Below are positions 52,291 to 64,000 of a stretch of 64,000 bases of DNA, one piece after another. The position numbers and the translations under genes are program-made. The stretch is from NCBI GenBank assembly GCA_037389465.1, contig JAZARR010000214.1, positions 7,107,001-7,171,000 of the forward strand, given 5' to 3'. Each line of letters starts with the position of its first letter. Positions within the stretch are counted from its first letter, which is position 1. Source of the DNA: Baylisascaris procyonis. Taxonomy: Eukaryota > Nematoda > Chromadorea > Rhabditida > Ascarididae. The notes beneath the pieces were generated by a model. The model was not told where the DNA came from. It saw nothing but the letters and a program-made list of their open reading frames with translations, and searched no databases.

Positions 52291-55200
52291 GAACAACTGC
52301 GCCGCCATCTTAAGTAATCGAATTATTGACTTCGGGATCGGGTACTGAGGACAATTGCGCCACCATCTAAAGTAATCGATTTAATGATTTTTTCGGGACC
52401 GGGTACTGAGAACAACTGCGCCGCCATCTTAAGTAATCGAATTATTGACTTCGGGATCGGGTACTGAGGACAATTGCGCCACCATCTTAAGTATCGATTT
52501 AATGATTTTTTCGGGACCGGGTACTGAGAACAACTGCGCCGCCATCTTAAGTAATCGAATTATTGACTTCGGGACCGGGTACTGAGAACAACTGCTCCGC
52601 CATCTTAAGTAATCGAATTGTTGACTTCGGGATCGGGTACTGAGAACGATTGCGTCGTTATCTTAAGTAATCGATTTAATGATTTTTTCGGGACCGGGTA
52701 CTGAGAACAATTGCGCCACCATCTTAAATAATCGATTTAATGATTTTTTCGGGACCGCGTACTGAGAACAACTGCGCCGCCATCTTAAGTAATCGAATTG
52801 TTTACTTCGGGATCGGGTACTGAGAACGATTGCGTCGTTATCTTAAGTAATCGATTTAATGATTTTTTCGGGACCGGGTACTGAGAGCAACTGCGCCGCC
52901 ATCTTAAGTAATCGAATTATTGACTTCAGGATCGGGTACTGAGAACGATTGCGTGGTTATCTTAAGTAATTGATTTAATGATTTTTTCGGGACCGGGTAC
53001 TGAGAGCAACTGCGCCGCCATCTTAAGTAATCGAATTATTGACTTCGGGATCGGGTACTGAGGACAATTGCGCCACCATCTTAAGTAATCGATTTAATGA
53101 TTTTTTCGGGACCGGGTACTGAGAACAACTGCGCCGCCATCTTATGTAATCGAATTATTGACTTCGGGACCGGGTACTGAGAACATCTGCTCCGCCATCT
53201 TAAGTAATCGAATTGTTGACTTCGGGATCGGGTACTGAGAACGATTGCGTCGTTATCTTAAGTAATCGATTTAATGATTTTTTCGGGACCGGGTACTGAG
53301 AACAATTGCGTCGTTATCTTATGTAATCGATTTAATGATTTTTTCGGGACAGCGTACTGAGAACAACTGCGCCGCCGTCTTAAGTAATCGAATTGTTGAC
53401 TTCGGGATCGGGTACTAAGAACGATTGCGTCGTTATCTTAAGTAATCGATTTAATGATTTTTTCGGGACCGGGTACTGAGAACAATTGCGCCACCATCTT
53501 AAGTAATCGATTTAATGATTTTTTCGGAACCGGGTACTGAGAACAACTGCGCCGCCATCTTAAGTAATCGAATTGTTGACTTCGGGGTCGGGTACTGAGA
53601 ACGATTTGCGTCGTTATCTTAAGTGATCGATTTAATGATTTTTTCGGGACCGGGTACTGAGAACAATTGCGCCACCATCTTAAGTAATCGATTTAATGAT
53701 TTTTTCGGGACCGCGTACTGAGAACAACTGCGCCGTCATCTTAAGTAATCGAATTGTTTACTTCGGGATCGGGTACTGAGAACGATTGCGTCGTTATCTT
53801 AAGTAATCGATTTAATGATTTTTTCGGGACCGGGTACTGAGAGCAAATGCGCCGCCATCTTAAGTAATCGAATTATCGACTTCGGGATCGGGTACTGAGA
53901 ACGATTGCGTCGTTATCTTAAGTATTCGATTTAATGATTTTTTCGGGACCGCGTACTGAGAACAACTGCGCCGCCATCTTAAGTAATCGAATTGTTGACC
54001 TCGGGATCGGGTACTGAGAACGATTGCGTCGTTATCTTAAGTAATCGATTTAATGATTTTTTCGGGACCGGGTACTGAGAACAATTGCGCCACCATCTTA
54101 AGTAATCGATTTAATGATTTTTTCGGGACCGGGTACTGAGAACAACTGCGCCGCCATCTTAAGTAATCGAATTATTGACTTCGGGATCGGGTACTGAGGA
54201 CAATTGCGCCACCATCTAAAGTAATCGATTTAATGATTTTTTCGGGACCGGGTACTGAGAACAACTGCGCCGCCATCTTAAGTAATCGAATTATTGACTT
54301 CGGGATCGGGTACTGAGGACAATTGCGCCACCATCTTAAGTAATCGATTTAATGATTTTTTCGGGACCGGGTACTGAGAACAACTGCGCCGCCATCTTAA
54401 GTAATCGAATTATTGACTTCGGGACCGGGTACTGAGAACAACTGCTCCGCCATCTTAAGTAATCGAATTGTTGACTTCGGGATCGGGTACTGAGAACGAT
54501 TGCGTCGTTATCTTAAGTAATCGATTTAATGATTTTTTCGGGACCGGGTAGTGAGAACAATTGCGCCACCATCTTAAGTAATCGATTTAATCATTTTTTC
54601 GGGGCCGGGTACTGAGAACAACTGCGCCGCCATCTTAAGTAATCGAATTGTTGACTTCGGGATCGGGTACTGAGAACGATTGCGTCTTTATCTTAAGTGA
54701 TCGATTTAATGATTTTTTCGGGACTGGGTACTGAGAACAATTGCGCCACCATCTTAAGTAATCGATTTAATGATTTTTTCGGGACCGCGTACTGAGAACA
54801 ACTGCGCCGCCATCTTAAGTAATCGATTTAATGATTTTTTCGGGACCGGGTACTGAGAACAAATGCGCCGCCATCTTAAGTAATCGAATTATTGACTTCG
54901 GGATCGGGTACTGAGGACAATTGCGCCACCATCTAAAGTAATCGATTTAATGATTTTTTCGGGACCGGGTACTGAGAACAACTGCGCCGCCATCTTAAGT
55001 AATCGAATTGTTGACTTCGGGATCGGGTACTGAGAACGATTGCGTCGTTATCTTAAGTAATCGATTTAATGATTTTTTCGGGACCGGGTACTGAGAACAA
55101 TTGCGCCACCATCTTAAGTAATCGATTTAATGATTTTTTCGGGACCGCGTACTGAGAACAGCTGCGCCGCCGTCTTAAGTAATCGAATTGTTGACTTCGG

Positions 55201-56732
55201 GATCGGGTACTGAGAACGATTGCGTCGTTATCTTAAGTAATCGATTTAATGATTTTTTCGGGACCGGGTACTGAGAACAATTGCGCCACCATCTTAAGTA
55301 ATCGATTTAATGATTTTTTCGGGACCGGGTACTGAGAACAACTGCGCCGCCATCTTAAGTAATCGAATTGTTGACTTCGGGATCGGGTACTGAGAACGAT
55401 TGCGTGGTTATCTTAAGTAATTGATTTAATGATTTTTTCGGGACCGGGTACTGAGAACAACTGCGCCGCCATCTTAAGTAATCGAATTATTGACTTCGGG
55501 ATCGGGTACTGAGGACAATTGCGCCACCATCTTAGGTAATCGATTTGATGATTTTTCGGGACCGGGTACTGAGAACAACTGCGCCGCCATCTTAAGTAAT
55601 CGATTTAATGATTTTTTCGGGACCGGGTACTGAGAACAACTGCGCCGCCATCTTAAGTAATCGAATTGTTGACTTCGGGATCGGGTACTGAGAACGATTG
55701 CGTCGTTATCTTAAGTAATCGATTTAATGATTTTTTCGGGATCGGGTACTGAGAACGATTGCGTCGTTATCTTAACTGGTCGATTTAATGATTTTTTCGG
55801 GACCGGGTACTGAGAACAATTGCGCCACCATCTTAAGTAATCGATTTAATGATTTTTTCGGGACCGGGTACTGAGAACGATTGCGTCGTTATCTTAAGTA
55901 ATCGATTTAATGATTTTTTCGGGACCGGGTACTGAGAACAATTGCGCCACCATCTTAAGTAATCGATTTAATGATTTTTTCGGGACCGGGTACTGAGAAC
56001 AACTGCGCCGCCATCTTAAGTAATCGAATTGTTAACTTCGGGATCGGGTACTGAGAACGATTGCGTCGTTATCTTAAGTAATCGATTTAATGATTTTTTC
56101 GGGACCGGGTACTGAGAGCAACTGCGCCGCCATCTTAAGTAATCGAATTATTGACTTCGGGATCGGGTACTGAGGACAATTGCGCCACCATCTTAAGTAA
56201 TCGATTTAATGATTTTTTCGGAACCGGGTACTGAGAACAATTGCGCCACCATCTTAAGTAATCGATTTAATGATTTTTTCGGGACCGGGTACTGAGAACA
56301 ACTGCGCCGGCATCTTAAGTAATCGAATTGTTGACTTCGGGATCGGGTACTGAGAACGATTGCGTCGTTATCTTAAGTGATCGATTTAATGATTTTTTCG
56401 GGACCGGGTACTGAGAACAATGGCGCCACCATCTTAAGTAATCGATTTAATGATTTTTTCGGGACCGCGTACTGAGAACAACTGCGCCGCCATCTTAAGT
56501 AATCGATTTAATGATTTTTTCGGGACCGGGTACTGAGAACAACTGCGCCGCCATCTCAAGTAATCGAATTGTTGACTTCGGGGTCGGGTACTGAGAACGA
56601 TTGCGTCGTTATCTTAAGTGATCGATTTAATGATTTTTTCGGGACCGGGTACTGAGAACAATTGCGCCACCATCTTAAGTAATTGATTTAATGATTTTTT
56701 CGGGACCGGGTACTGAGAACAACTGCGCCGCC
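52284..56732. repeat. 4.45-kb block, copy 2
   Basis: Partner of 44980-49428. The marker TATCTTATGT at 53315 and the TTAATCATTTTTTCGGGGCC variant at 54587 correspond to 46011 and 47283. Confidence 0.8.
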
Positions 56733-59149
56733 ATCTTAAGTAATCGAATTATTGACTTCGGGATCGGGTACTGAGGACAATTGCGCCACCATCTTAAGTA
56801 ATCGATTTAATGATTTTTTCGGGACCGGGTACTGAGAACAACTGCGCCGCCATCTTTAGTAATCGAATTATTGACTTCGGGACCGGGTACTGAGAACAAC
56901 TGCTCCGCCATCTAAATAATCGAATTGTTGACTTCGGGATCGGGTACTGAGAACGATTGCGTCGTTATCTTAAGTAATCGATTTAATGATTTTTTCGGGA
57001 CCGGGTACTGAGAACAATTGCGCCACCATCTTAAATAATCGATTTAATGATTTTTTCGGGACCGCGTACTGAGAACAACTGCGCCGCCATCTTAAGTAAT
57101 CGAATTGTTTACTTCGGGATCGGGTACTGAGAACGATTGCGTCGTTATCTTAAGTAATCGATTTAATGATTTTTTCGGGACCGGGTACTGAGAGCAACTG
57201 CGCCGCCATCTTAAGTAATCGAATTATTGACTTCGGGATCGGGTACTGAGGACAATTGCGCCACCATCTTAAGTAATCGATTTAATGATTTTTTCGGGAC
57301 CGGGTACTGAGAACAATTGCGCCGCCATCTTAAGTAATCGAATTATTGACTTCGGGACCGGGTACTGAGAACAGCTGCTCAGCCATCTAAGTAATCGAAT
57401 TGTTGACTTCGGGATCGGGTACTGAGAACGATTGCGTCGTTATCTTAAGTAATCGATTTAATGATTTTTTCGGGACCGGGTACTGAGAACAATTGCGCCA
57501 CCATCTTAAGTAATCGATTTAATGATTTTTTCGGGACCGGGTACTGAGAACAATTGCGCCACCATCTTAAGTAATCGATTTAATGATTTTTTCGGGACCG
57601 CGTACTGAGAACAACTGCGCCGCCATCTTACGTAATCGAATTATTGACTTCCTGACCGGGTACTGAGAACAACTGCGCCGCCATCTTAAGTAATCGAATT
57701 ATTGACTTCGGGACCGGGTACTGAGAACAACTGCTCCGCCATCTTAAGTAATCGAATTGTTGACTTCGGGATCGGGTACTGAGAACGATTGCGTCGTTAT
57801 CTTAAGTAATCGATTTAATGATTTTTTCGGGACCGGGTAGTGAGAACAATTGCGCCACCATCTTAAGTAATCGATTTAATCATTTTTTCGGGGCCGGGTA
57901 CTGATAACAACTGCGCCGCCATCTTAAGTAATCGAATTGTTGACTTCGGGATCGGGTACTGAGAACGATTGCGTCTTTATCTTAAGTGATCGATTTAATG
58001 ATTTTTTCGGGACTGGGTACTGAGAACAATTGCGCCACCATCTTAAGTAATCGATTTAATGATTTTTTCGGGACCGCGTACTGAGAACAACTGCGCCGCC
58101 ATCTTAAGTAATCGAATTGTTGACTTCGGGATCGGGTACTGAGAACGATTGCGTCGTTATCTTAAGTAATCGATTTAATGATTTTTTCGGGACCGGGTAC
58201 TGAGAACAATTGCGCCACCATCTTAAGTAATCGATTTAATGATTTTTTCGGGACCGGGTACTGAGAACAACTGCGCCGCCATCTTAAGTAATCGAATTAT
58301 TGACTTCGGGATCGGGTACTGAGGACAATTGCGCCACCATCTAAAGTAATCGATTTAATGATTTTTTCGGGACCGGGTACTGAGAACAACTGCGCCGCCA
58401 TCTTAAGTAATCGAATTGTTGACTTCGGGATCGGGTACTGAGAACGATTGCGTCGTTATCTTAAGTAATCGATTTAATGATTTTTTCGGGACCGGGTACT
58501 GAGAACATCTGCTCCGCTATCTTAAGTAATCGAATTGTTGACTTCGGGATCGGGTACTGAGAACGATTGCGTCGTTATCTTAAGTAATCGATTTAATGAT
58601 TTTTCGGGACCGGGTAGTGAGAACAATTGCGCCACCATCTTAAGTAATCGATTTAATGATTTTTTCGGGACCGGGTACTGAGAACAACTGCGCCGCCATC
58701 TTAAGTAATCGAATTGTTGACTTCGGGATCGGGTACTGAGAACGATTGCGTCGTTATCTTAAGTGATCGATTTAATGATTTTTTCGGGACCGGGTACTGA
58801 GAACAATGGCGCCACCATCTTAAGTAATCGATTTAATGATTTTTTCGGGACCGCGTACTGAGAACAACTGCGCCGCCATCTTAAGTAATTGATTTAATGA
58901 TTTTTTCGGGACCGGGTACTGAGAACAACTGCGCCGCCATCTTAAGTAATCGAATTGTTGACTTCGGGATCGGGTACTGAGAACGATTGCGTCGTTATCT
59001 TAAGTAATCGATTTAATGATTTTTTCGGGACCGGGTACTGAGAACAATTGCGCCACCACCTTAAGTAATCGATTTAATGATTTTTTCGGGACCGCGTACT
59101 GAGAACAACTGCGCCGCCATCTTACGTAATCGAATTGTTGACTTCGGGA

Positions 59150-62100
59150 TCGGGTACTGAGAACGATTGCGTGGTTATCTTAAGTAATTGATTTCATGAT
59201 TTTTTCGGGACCGGGTACTGAGAACAACTGCGCCGCCATCTTATGTAATCGAATTATTGACTTCGGGATCGGGTACTGAGGACAATTGCGCCACCATCTT
59301 AGGTAATCGATTTGATGATTTTTCGGGACCGGGTACTGAGAACAACTGCGCCGCCATCTTAAGTAATCGATTTAATGATTTTTTCGGAACCGCGTACTGA
59401 GAACAACTGCGCCGCCATCTTAAGTAATCGAATTGTTGACTTCGGGATCGGGTACTGAGAACGATTGCGTCGTTATCTTAAGTAATCGATTTAATGATTT
59501 TTTCGGGATCGGGTACTGAGAACAATTGCTCCACCATCTTAAGTAATCGATTTAATGATTTTTTCGGGACCGGGTACTGAGAACAACTGCGCCGCCATCT
59601 TAAGTAATCGAATTGTTGACTTCGGGATCGGGTACTGAGAACGATTGCGTCGTTATCTTAAGTAATCGATTTAATGATTTTTTCGGGACCGGGTACTGAG
59701 AGCAACTGCGCCGCCATCTAAGTAATCGAATTATTGACTTCGGGATCGGGTACTGAGGACATTTGCGCCACCATCTTAAGTAATCGATTTAATGATTTTT
59801 TCGGGACCGGGTACTGAGAACAACTGCGCCGCCATCTTAAGTAATCGAATTATTGACTTCGGGACCGGGTACTGAGAACATCTGCTCCGCCATCTTAAGT
59901 AATCGAGTTGTTGACTTCGGGATCGGGTACTGAGAACGATTGCGTCGTTATCTTAAGTAATCGATTTAATGATTTTTTCGGGACCGGGTAGTGAGAACAA
60001 TTGCGCCACCATCTTAAGTAATCGATTTAATGATTTTTTCGGGACCGGGTACTGAGAACAACTGCGCCGCCATCTTAAGTAATCGAATTATTGACTTCGG
60101 GATCGGGTACTGAGGACAATTGCGCCACCATCTTAAGTAATCGATTTAATGATTTTTTCGGGACCGGGTACTGAGAACAACTGCGCCGCCATCTTAAGTA
60201 ATCGAATTATTGACTTCGGGACCGGGTACTGAGAACAACTGCTCCGCCATCTAAATAATCGAATTGTTGACTTCGGGATCGGGTACTGAGAACGATTGCG
60301 TCGTTATCTTAAGTAATCGATTTAATGATTTTTTCGGGACCGGGTACTGAGAACAATTGCGCCACCATCTTAAATAATCGATTTAATGATTTTTTCGGGA
60401 CCGCGTACTGAGAACAACTGCGCCGCCATCTTAAGTAATCGAATTGTTTACTTCGGGATCGGGTACTGAGAACGATTGCGTCGTTATCTTAAGTAATCGA
60501 TTTAATGATTTTTTCGGGACCGGGTACTGAGAGCAACTGCGCCGCCATCTTAAGTAATCGAATTATTGACTTCAGGATCGGGTACTGAGAACGATTGCGT
60601 GGTTATCTTAAGTAATTGATTTAATGATTTTTTCGGGACCGGGTACTGAGAGCAACTGCGCCGCCATCTTAAGTAATCGAATTATTGACTTCGGGATCGG
60701 GTACTGAGGACAATTGCGCCACCATCTTAAGTAATCGATTTAATGATTTTTTCGGGACCGGGTACTGAGAACAACTGCGCCGCCATCTTATGTAATCGAA
60801 TTATTGACTTCGGGACCGGGTACTGAGAACATCTGCTCCGCCATCTTAAGTAATCGAATTGTTGACTTCGGGATCGGGTACTGAGAACGATTGCGTCGTT
60901 ATCTTAAGTAATCGATTTAATGATTTTTTCGGGACCGGGTACTGAGAACAACTGCGCCGCCATCTTAAGTAATCGAATTATTGACTTCGGGACCGGGTAC
61001 TGAGAACATCTGCTCCGCCATCTTAGGTAATCGAATTGTTGACTTCGGGATCGGGTACTGAGAACGATTGCGTCGTTATCTTAAGTAATCGATTTAATGA
61101 TTTTTTCCGGACCGGGTACTGAGAGCAACTGCGCCGCCATCTTAAGTAATCGATTTAATGATTTTTTCGGGACCGGTAGTGAGAACAATTGCGCCACCAT
61201 CTTAAGTAATCGATTTAATGATTTTTTCGGGACCGGGTACTGAGAACAACTGCGCCGCCATCTTAAGTAATCGAATTGTTGACTTCGGGATCGGGTACTG
61301 AGAACGATTGCGTCGTTATCTTAAGTGATCGATTTAATGATTTTTTCGGGACCGGGTACTGAGAACAATTGCGCCACCATCTTAAGTAATCGATTACTGA
61401 TTTTTTCGGGACCGCGTACTGAGAACAAATGCGCCGCCATCTTAAGTAATCGATTTAATGATTTTTTCGGGACCGGGTACTGAGAACAACTGCGCCGCCA
61501 TCTCAAGTAATCGAATTGTTGACTTCGGGGTCGGGTACTGAGAAGGATTGCGTCGTTATCTTGAGTGATCGATTTAATGATTTTTTCGGGACCGGGTACT
61601 GAGAACAATTGCGCCACCATCTTAAGTAATCGATTTAATGATTTTTTCGTTACCGCGTACTGAGAACAACTGCGCCGCCATCTTACGTAATCGAATTGTT
61701 GACTTCGGGATCGGGTACTGAGAACGATTGCGTCATTATCTTAAGTAATCGATTTAATGATTTTTTCGGGACCGGGTACTGAGAACAATTGCGCCAGCAT
61801 CTCAAGTAATCGATTTAACGATTTTTTCGGGACCGGGTACTGAGAACAACTGCGCCGCCATCTCAAGTAATCGAATTGTTGACTTCGGGGTCGGGTACTG
61901 AGAACGATTGCGTCGTTATCTTAAGTGATCGATTTAATGATTTTTTCGGGACCGGGTACTGAGAACAATTGCGCCACCATCTTAAGTAATCGAATTATTG
62001 ACTTCGGGACCGGGTACTGAGGAAAATTGCGCCGCCATCTTAGGTAATCGAATTATTGACTTCTTTAATAATGGGATTTGATAGGGTTTCAAGATTTTTT

Positions 62101-64000
62101 ATCAACTGTTTTGGAAGGCAACCTTAGTATGTTCTGTGGTAATCGAATTGATGATTTTTTTCGGGATCGGGTGCTGAGGACAATTACGCCGCCGTTTTAT
62201 GTAATCAAATTATTGACTCCGGGATCGGCTAATTAGGACAATTGCGCCACCATCTTATAATCGATTTGATGATTTTTTCAACACCGGGTACTGAGGACAA
62301 TTGCGACGCCATATTAAGTAATCAAATTATTGACTCCGCGATCGGCCACTGGAGACAATCACGTCGTTGTCTTAAGTAGTCGAATTAACGATTTTTCGGG
62401 ACCGGGTACTGAGGACAGTTGCGTCGCCATCTTAAGTAATCGAGTTATTGACTTGGGGATCGGGCACTGAAGACAATTGCGTCGTTTTCTTGATTAACCG
62501 AATTAGTGATTTTTCGGGACCGGGTACTGAGGACAATTGCGCCGCCGTTTTATGTAATCAAGTTAGTGACTCCGGGATCGGTACCGATGACAATTGGGTC
62601 GTTTTCTTAGGTAACCGGATCAATGATTTTTTCGGGACCTGGTAGCGAGGACAATTGCACCGCCATCTTATGTAATCCAATTAATCTTTCCGGGTCGGAT
62701 ACTGAGGACAATTCCACCACCATCTTAAGTAATCAAATTATTTACTTCCTGATCAAATACTGAAGACAATTGCGTCATTATCTTGAGTAATCGATTTAAT
62801 GAGTCTTTCGAGACCGGGTGCTGAGGACAATGGGCCACCATTTTAAGTAATCGAGTTAATGATTTTTCGAGACCGGGTACTGAGGACAATTACGTCGTTA
62901 TCTTAAGTAATCGAATTAATGATTTTTCGGGACCTGGTACCGAGGAAAATTGCCCCTCCGTCTTAAGTAATCGAACTTATTCCTTTTTTTCCGGGACCGG
63001 GTAGTTAGGACAATTGCGCCTGCATGTTAAGTAATCCAATTAATTTTTCTGGGATCGGGTACATTGGACAATTGCGCCGCCATCTTATGTAATCGAATTA
63101 TTGACTTCGGGATCGAGTGCCGAGAACAATTACGTCGTTATCTTAAGTAGTCGAATTAATAATTTTTCGGGGCCGAGGTATTGAGGACAATTGCGCCGCC
63201 ATCTTAAGGAATCAAATTATTTAATTCGGGGTCGAGTACTGAGAACAATTACGTCGTTATGTTAAGTAATCTATTTGATGATTGTTTTCGGGATCGGGTA
63301 CTGAGGACAATTGCGGCGCCATCTTAAGTAATCGAATTATTGACTTCGGGATCGGGTACTGAGGACAATTGCGCCACCATCTTAAGTAATCGATTTAATG
63401 ATTTTTTCGGGACCGGGTACTGAGAACAACTGCGCCGCCATCTTAAGTAATCGAATTATTGACTTCGGGACCGGGTACTGAGAACAACTGCTCCGCCATG
63501 TAAATAATCGAATTGTTGACTTCGGGATCGGGTACTGAGAACGATTGCGTCGTTATCTTAAGTAATCGATTTAATGATTTTTTCGGGACCGGGTACTGAG
63601 AACAATTGCGCCACCATCTTAAATAATCGATTTAATGATTTTTTCGGGACCGCGTACTGAGAACAACTGCGCCGCCATCTTAAGTAATCGAATTGTTTAC
63701 TTCGGGATCGGGTACTGAGAACGATTGCGTCGTTATCTTAAGTAATCGATTTAATGATTTTTTCGGGACCGGGTACTGAGAGCAACTGCGCCGCCATCTT
63801 AAGTAATCGAATTATTGACTTCAGGATCGGGTACTGAGAACGATTGCGTGGTTATCTTAAGTAATTGATTTAATGATTTTTTCGGGACCGGGTACTGAGA
63901 GCAACTGCGCCGCCATCTTAAGTAATCGAATTATTGACTTCGGGATCGGGTACTGAGGACAATTGCGCCACCATCTTAAGTAATCGATTTAATGATTTTT
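59150..64000. repeat. Third copy of the 3904-bp module with its left flank
   Basis: The module interior matches copy 2 at +20049 bp (41272 with 61321; 42399 with 62448). To the left it continues to match the left flank of copy 1, including the CGAGTTGTTG variant (35952 with 59905) and GATTTCATGATT (about 35237 with 59190). To the right it matches the right flank of copy 2 (GATTGCGTGGTTATC near 63841). A few differences from copy 2 occur, for example at 61260-61300 and 61801. Confidence 0.85.
62070..62138 (+). repeat. 69-bp intron-like segment inside satellite, copy 3
   Basis: Same sequence as 38117-38185, inside the third copy of the module, followed by the third diverged island (62139-63293). 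Confidence 0.9.

Larger units (their letters stand above)
24489..64000. repeat. Satellite DNA array of 58-61-bp monomers with 180-bp trimer
   Basis: The array runs without interruption to the window end, about 39.5 kb and roughly 650 monomers. Each monomer begins near CGGGACCGGGTACTGAGAAC and includes TTAAGTAATCGA. Three common types alternate: a 58-bp type (GCGCCGCCATC, ending TTGTTGACTT), a 61-bp type (GATTGCGTCGTTATC, ending TTAATGATTTTTT) and a 61-bp type (AATTGCGCCACCATC, same ending). Together they form a 180-bp trimer, seen as exact three-line periodicity, for example at 31441, 31621 and 31801. Longer duplications are layered on top. Monomers at the left edge (24489-24660) and in three internal islands are more diverged. 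No coding potential: open frames inside are short and follow the repeat. Centromeric, subtelomeric or germline-limited roles are all possible; the sequence alone does not decide. Confidence 0.97.

Noticed and set aside
37128..62645. Short open frames of 61-99 codons inside the satellite
   Set aside because: They are translations of monomers and recur exactly with the 3904- and 20049-bp duplications.
24489..64000. CENP-B box in the satellite monomer
   Set aside because: TTCGGGACCGGG has the TTCG and CGGG ends of the box, but the spacing is four bases instead of seven and the central A is not in place.
24489..64000. CRISPR array
   Set aside because: There are no unique spacers: the whole 60-bp unit repeats, and the window is eukaryotic.

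Overview
The window is eukaryotic and most probably from a nematode. It has AT-rich introns, spliced genes, and a RAE1 orthologue of metazoan length. A splice-acceptor-like site sits one base before the RAE1 start codon, as expected for spliced-leader trans-splicing. The nematode call is inference from gene style and the RAE1 C-terminus; I cannot name the species.

Layout: (1) 1-2955 has no gene I can support. It holds homopolymer tracts, a perfect 20-bp-arm hairpin and a repeated short motif. (2) 2956-10380, plus strand, is a complete ten-exon RAE1 gene (369 aa, phases consistent throughout). Its last intron contains a duplicated copy of its own 3' splice site, amplified to five decoy acceptors. 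(3) 11131-15360 is a 24/48-bp minisatellite of about 4.2 kb that stays open in several frames. (4) 16241-21976, plus strand, is a nine-exon gene (353 aa) that I read as a SNAPC2-like subunit of the snRNA-activating protein complex, a subunit best known from vertebrates. (5) 23727-24041, minus strand, is the last exon of a single-pass membrane protein with PPxY-type motifs; no upstream exon is visible. (6) 24489 to the window end is one unbroken satellite array, about 39.5 kb, of 58-61-bp monomers in 180-bp trimers. The trimers are built into nested duplications with offsets of about 840, 1018, 1195, 1850, 3904, 7304, 16231 and 20049 bp.

RAE1 (mRNA export and nuclear pore) and the SNAPC2-like protein (snRNA gene transcription) are both nuclear RNA-metabolism genes on the same strand, but nothing shows that they are co-transcribed. 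The main interest is the SNAPC2-like gene, the decoy splice sites in RAE1, and the satellite. The satellite carries three copies of a 69-bp segment also found in a SNAPC2-like intron, and it records the order of its own duplications. All coordinates were read by eye. Exon boundaries rest on splice consensus, phase continuity and remembered family sequence, not on transcript data.
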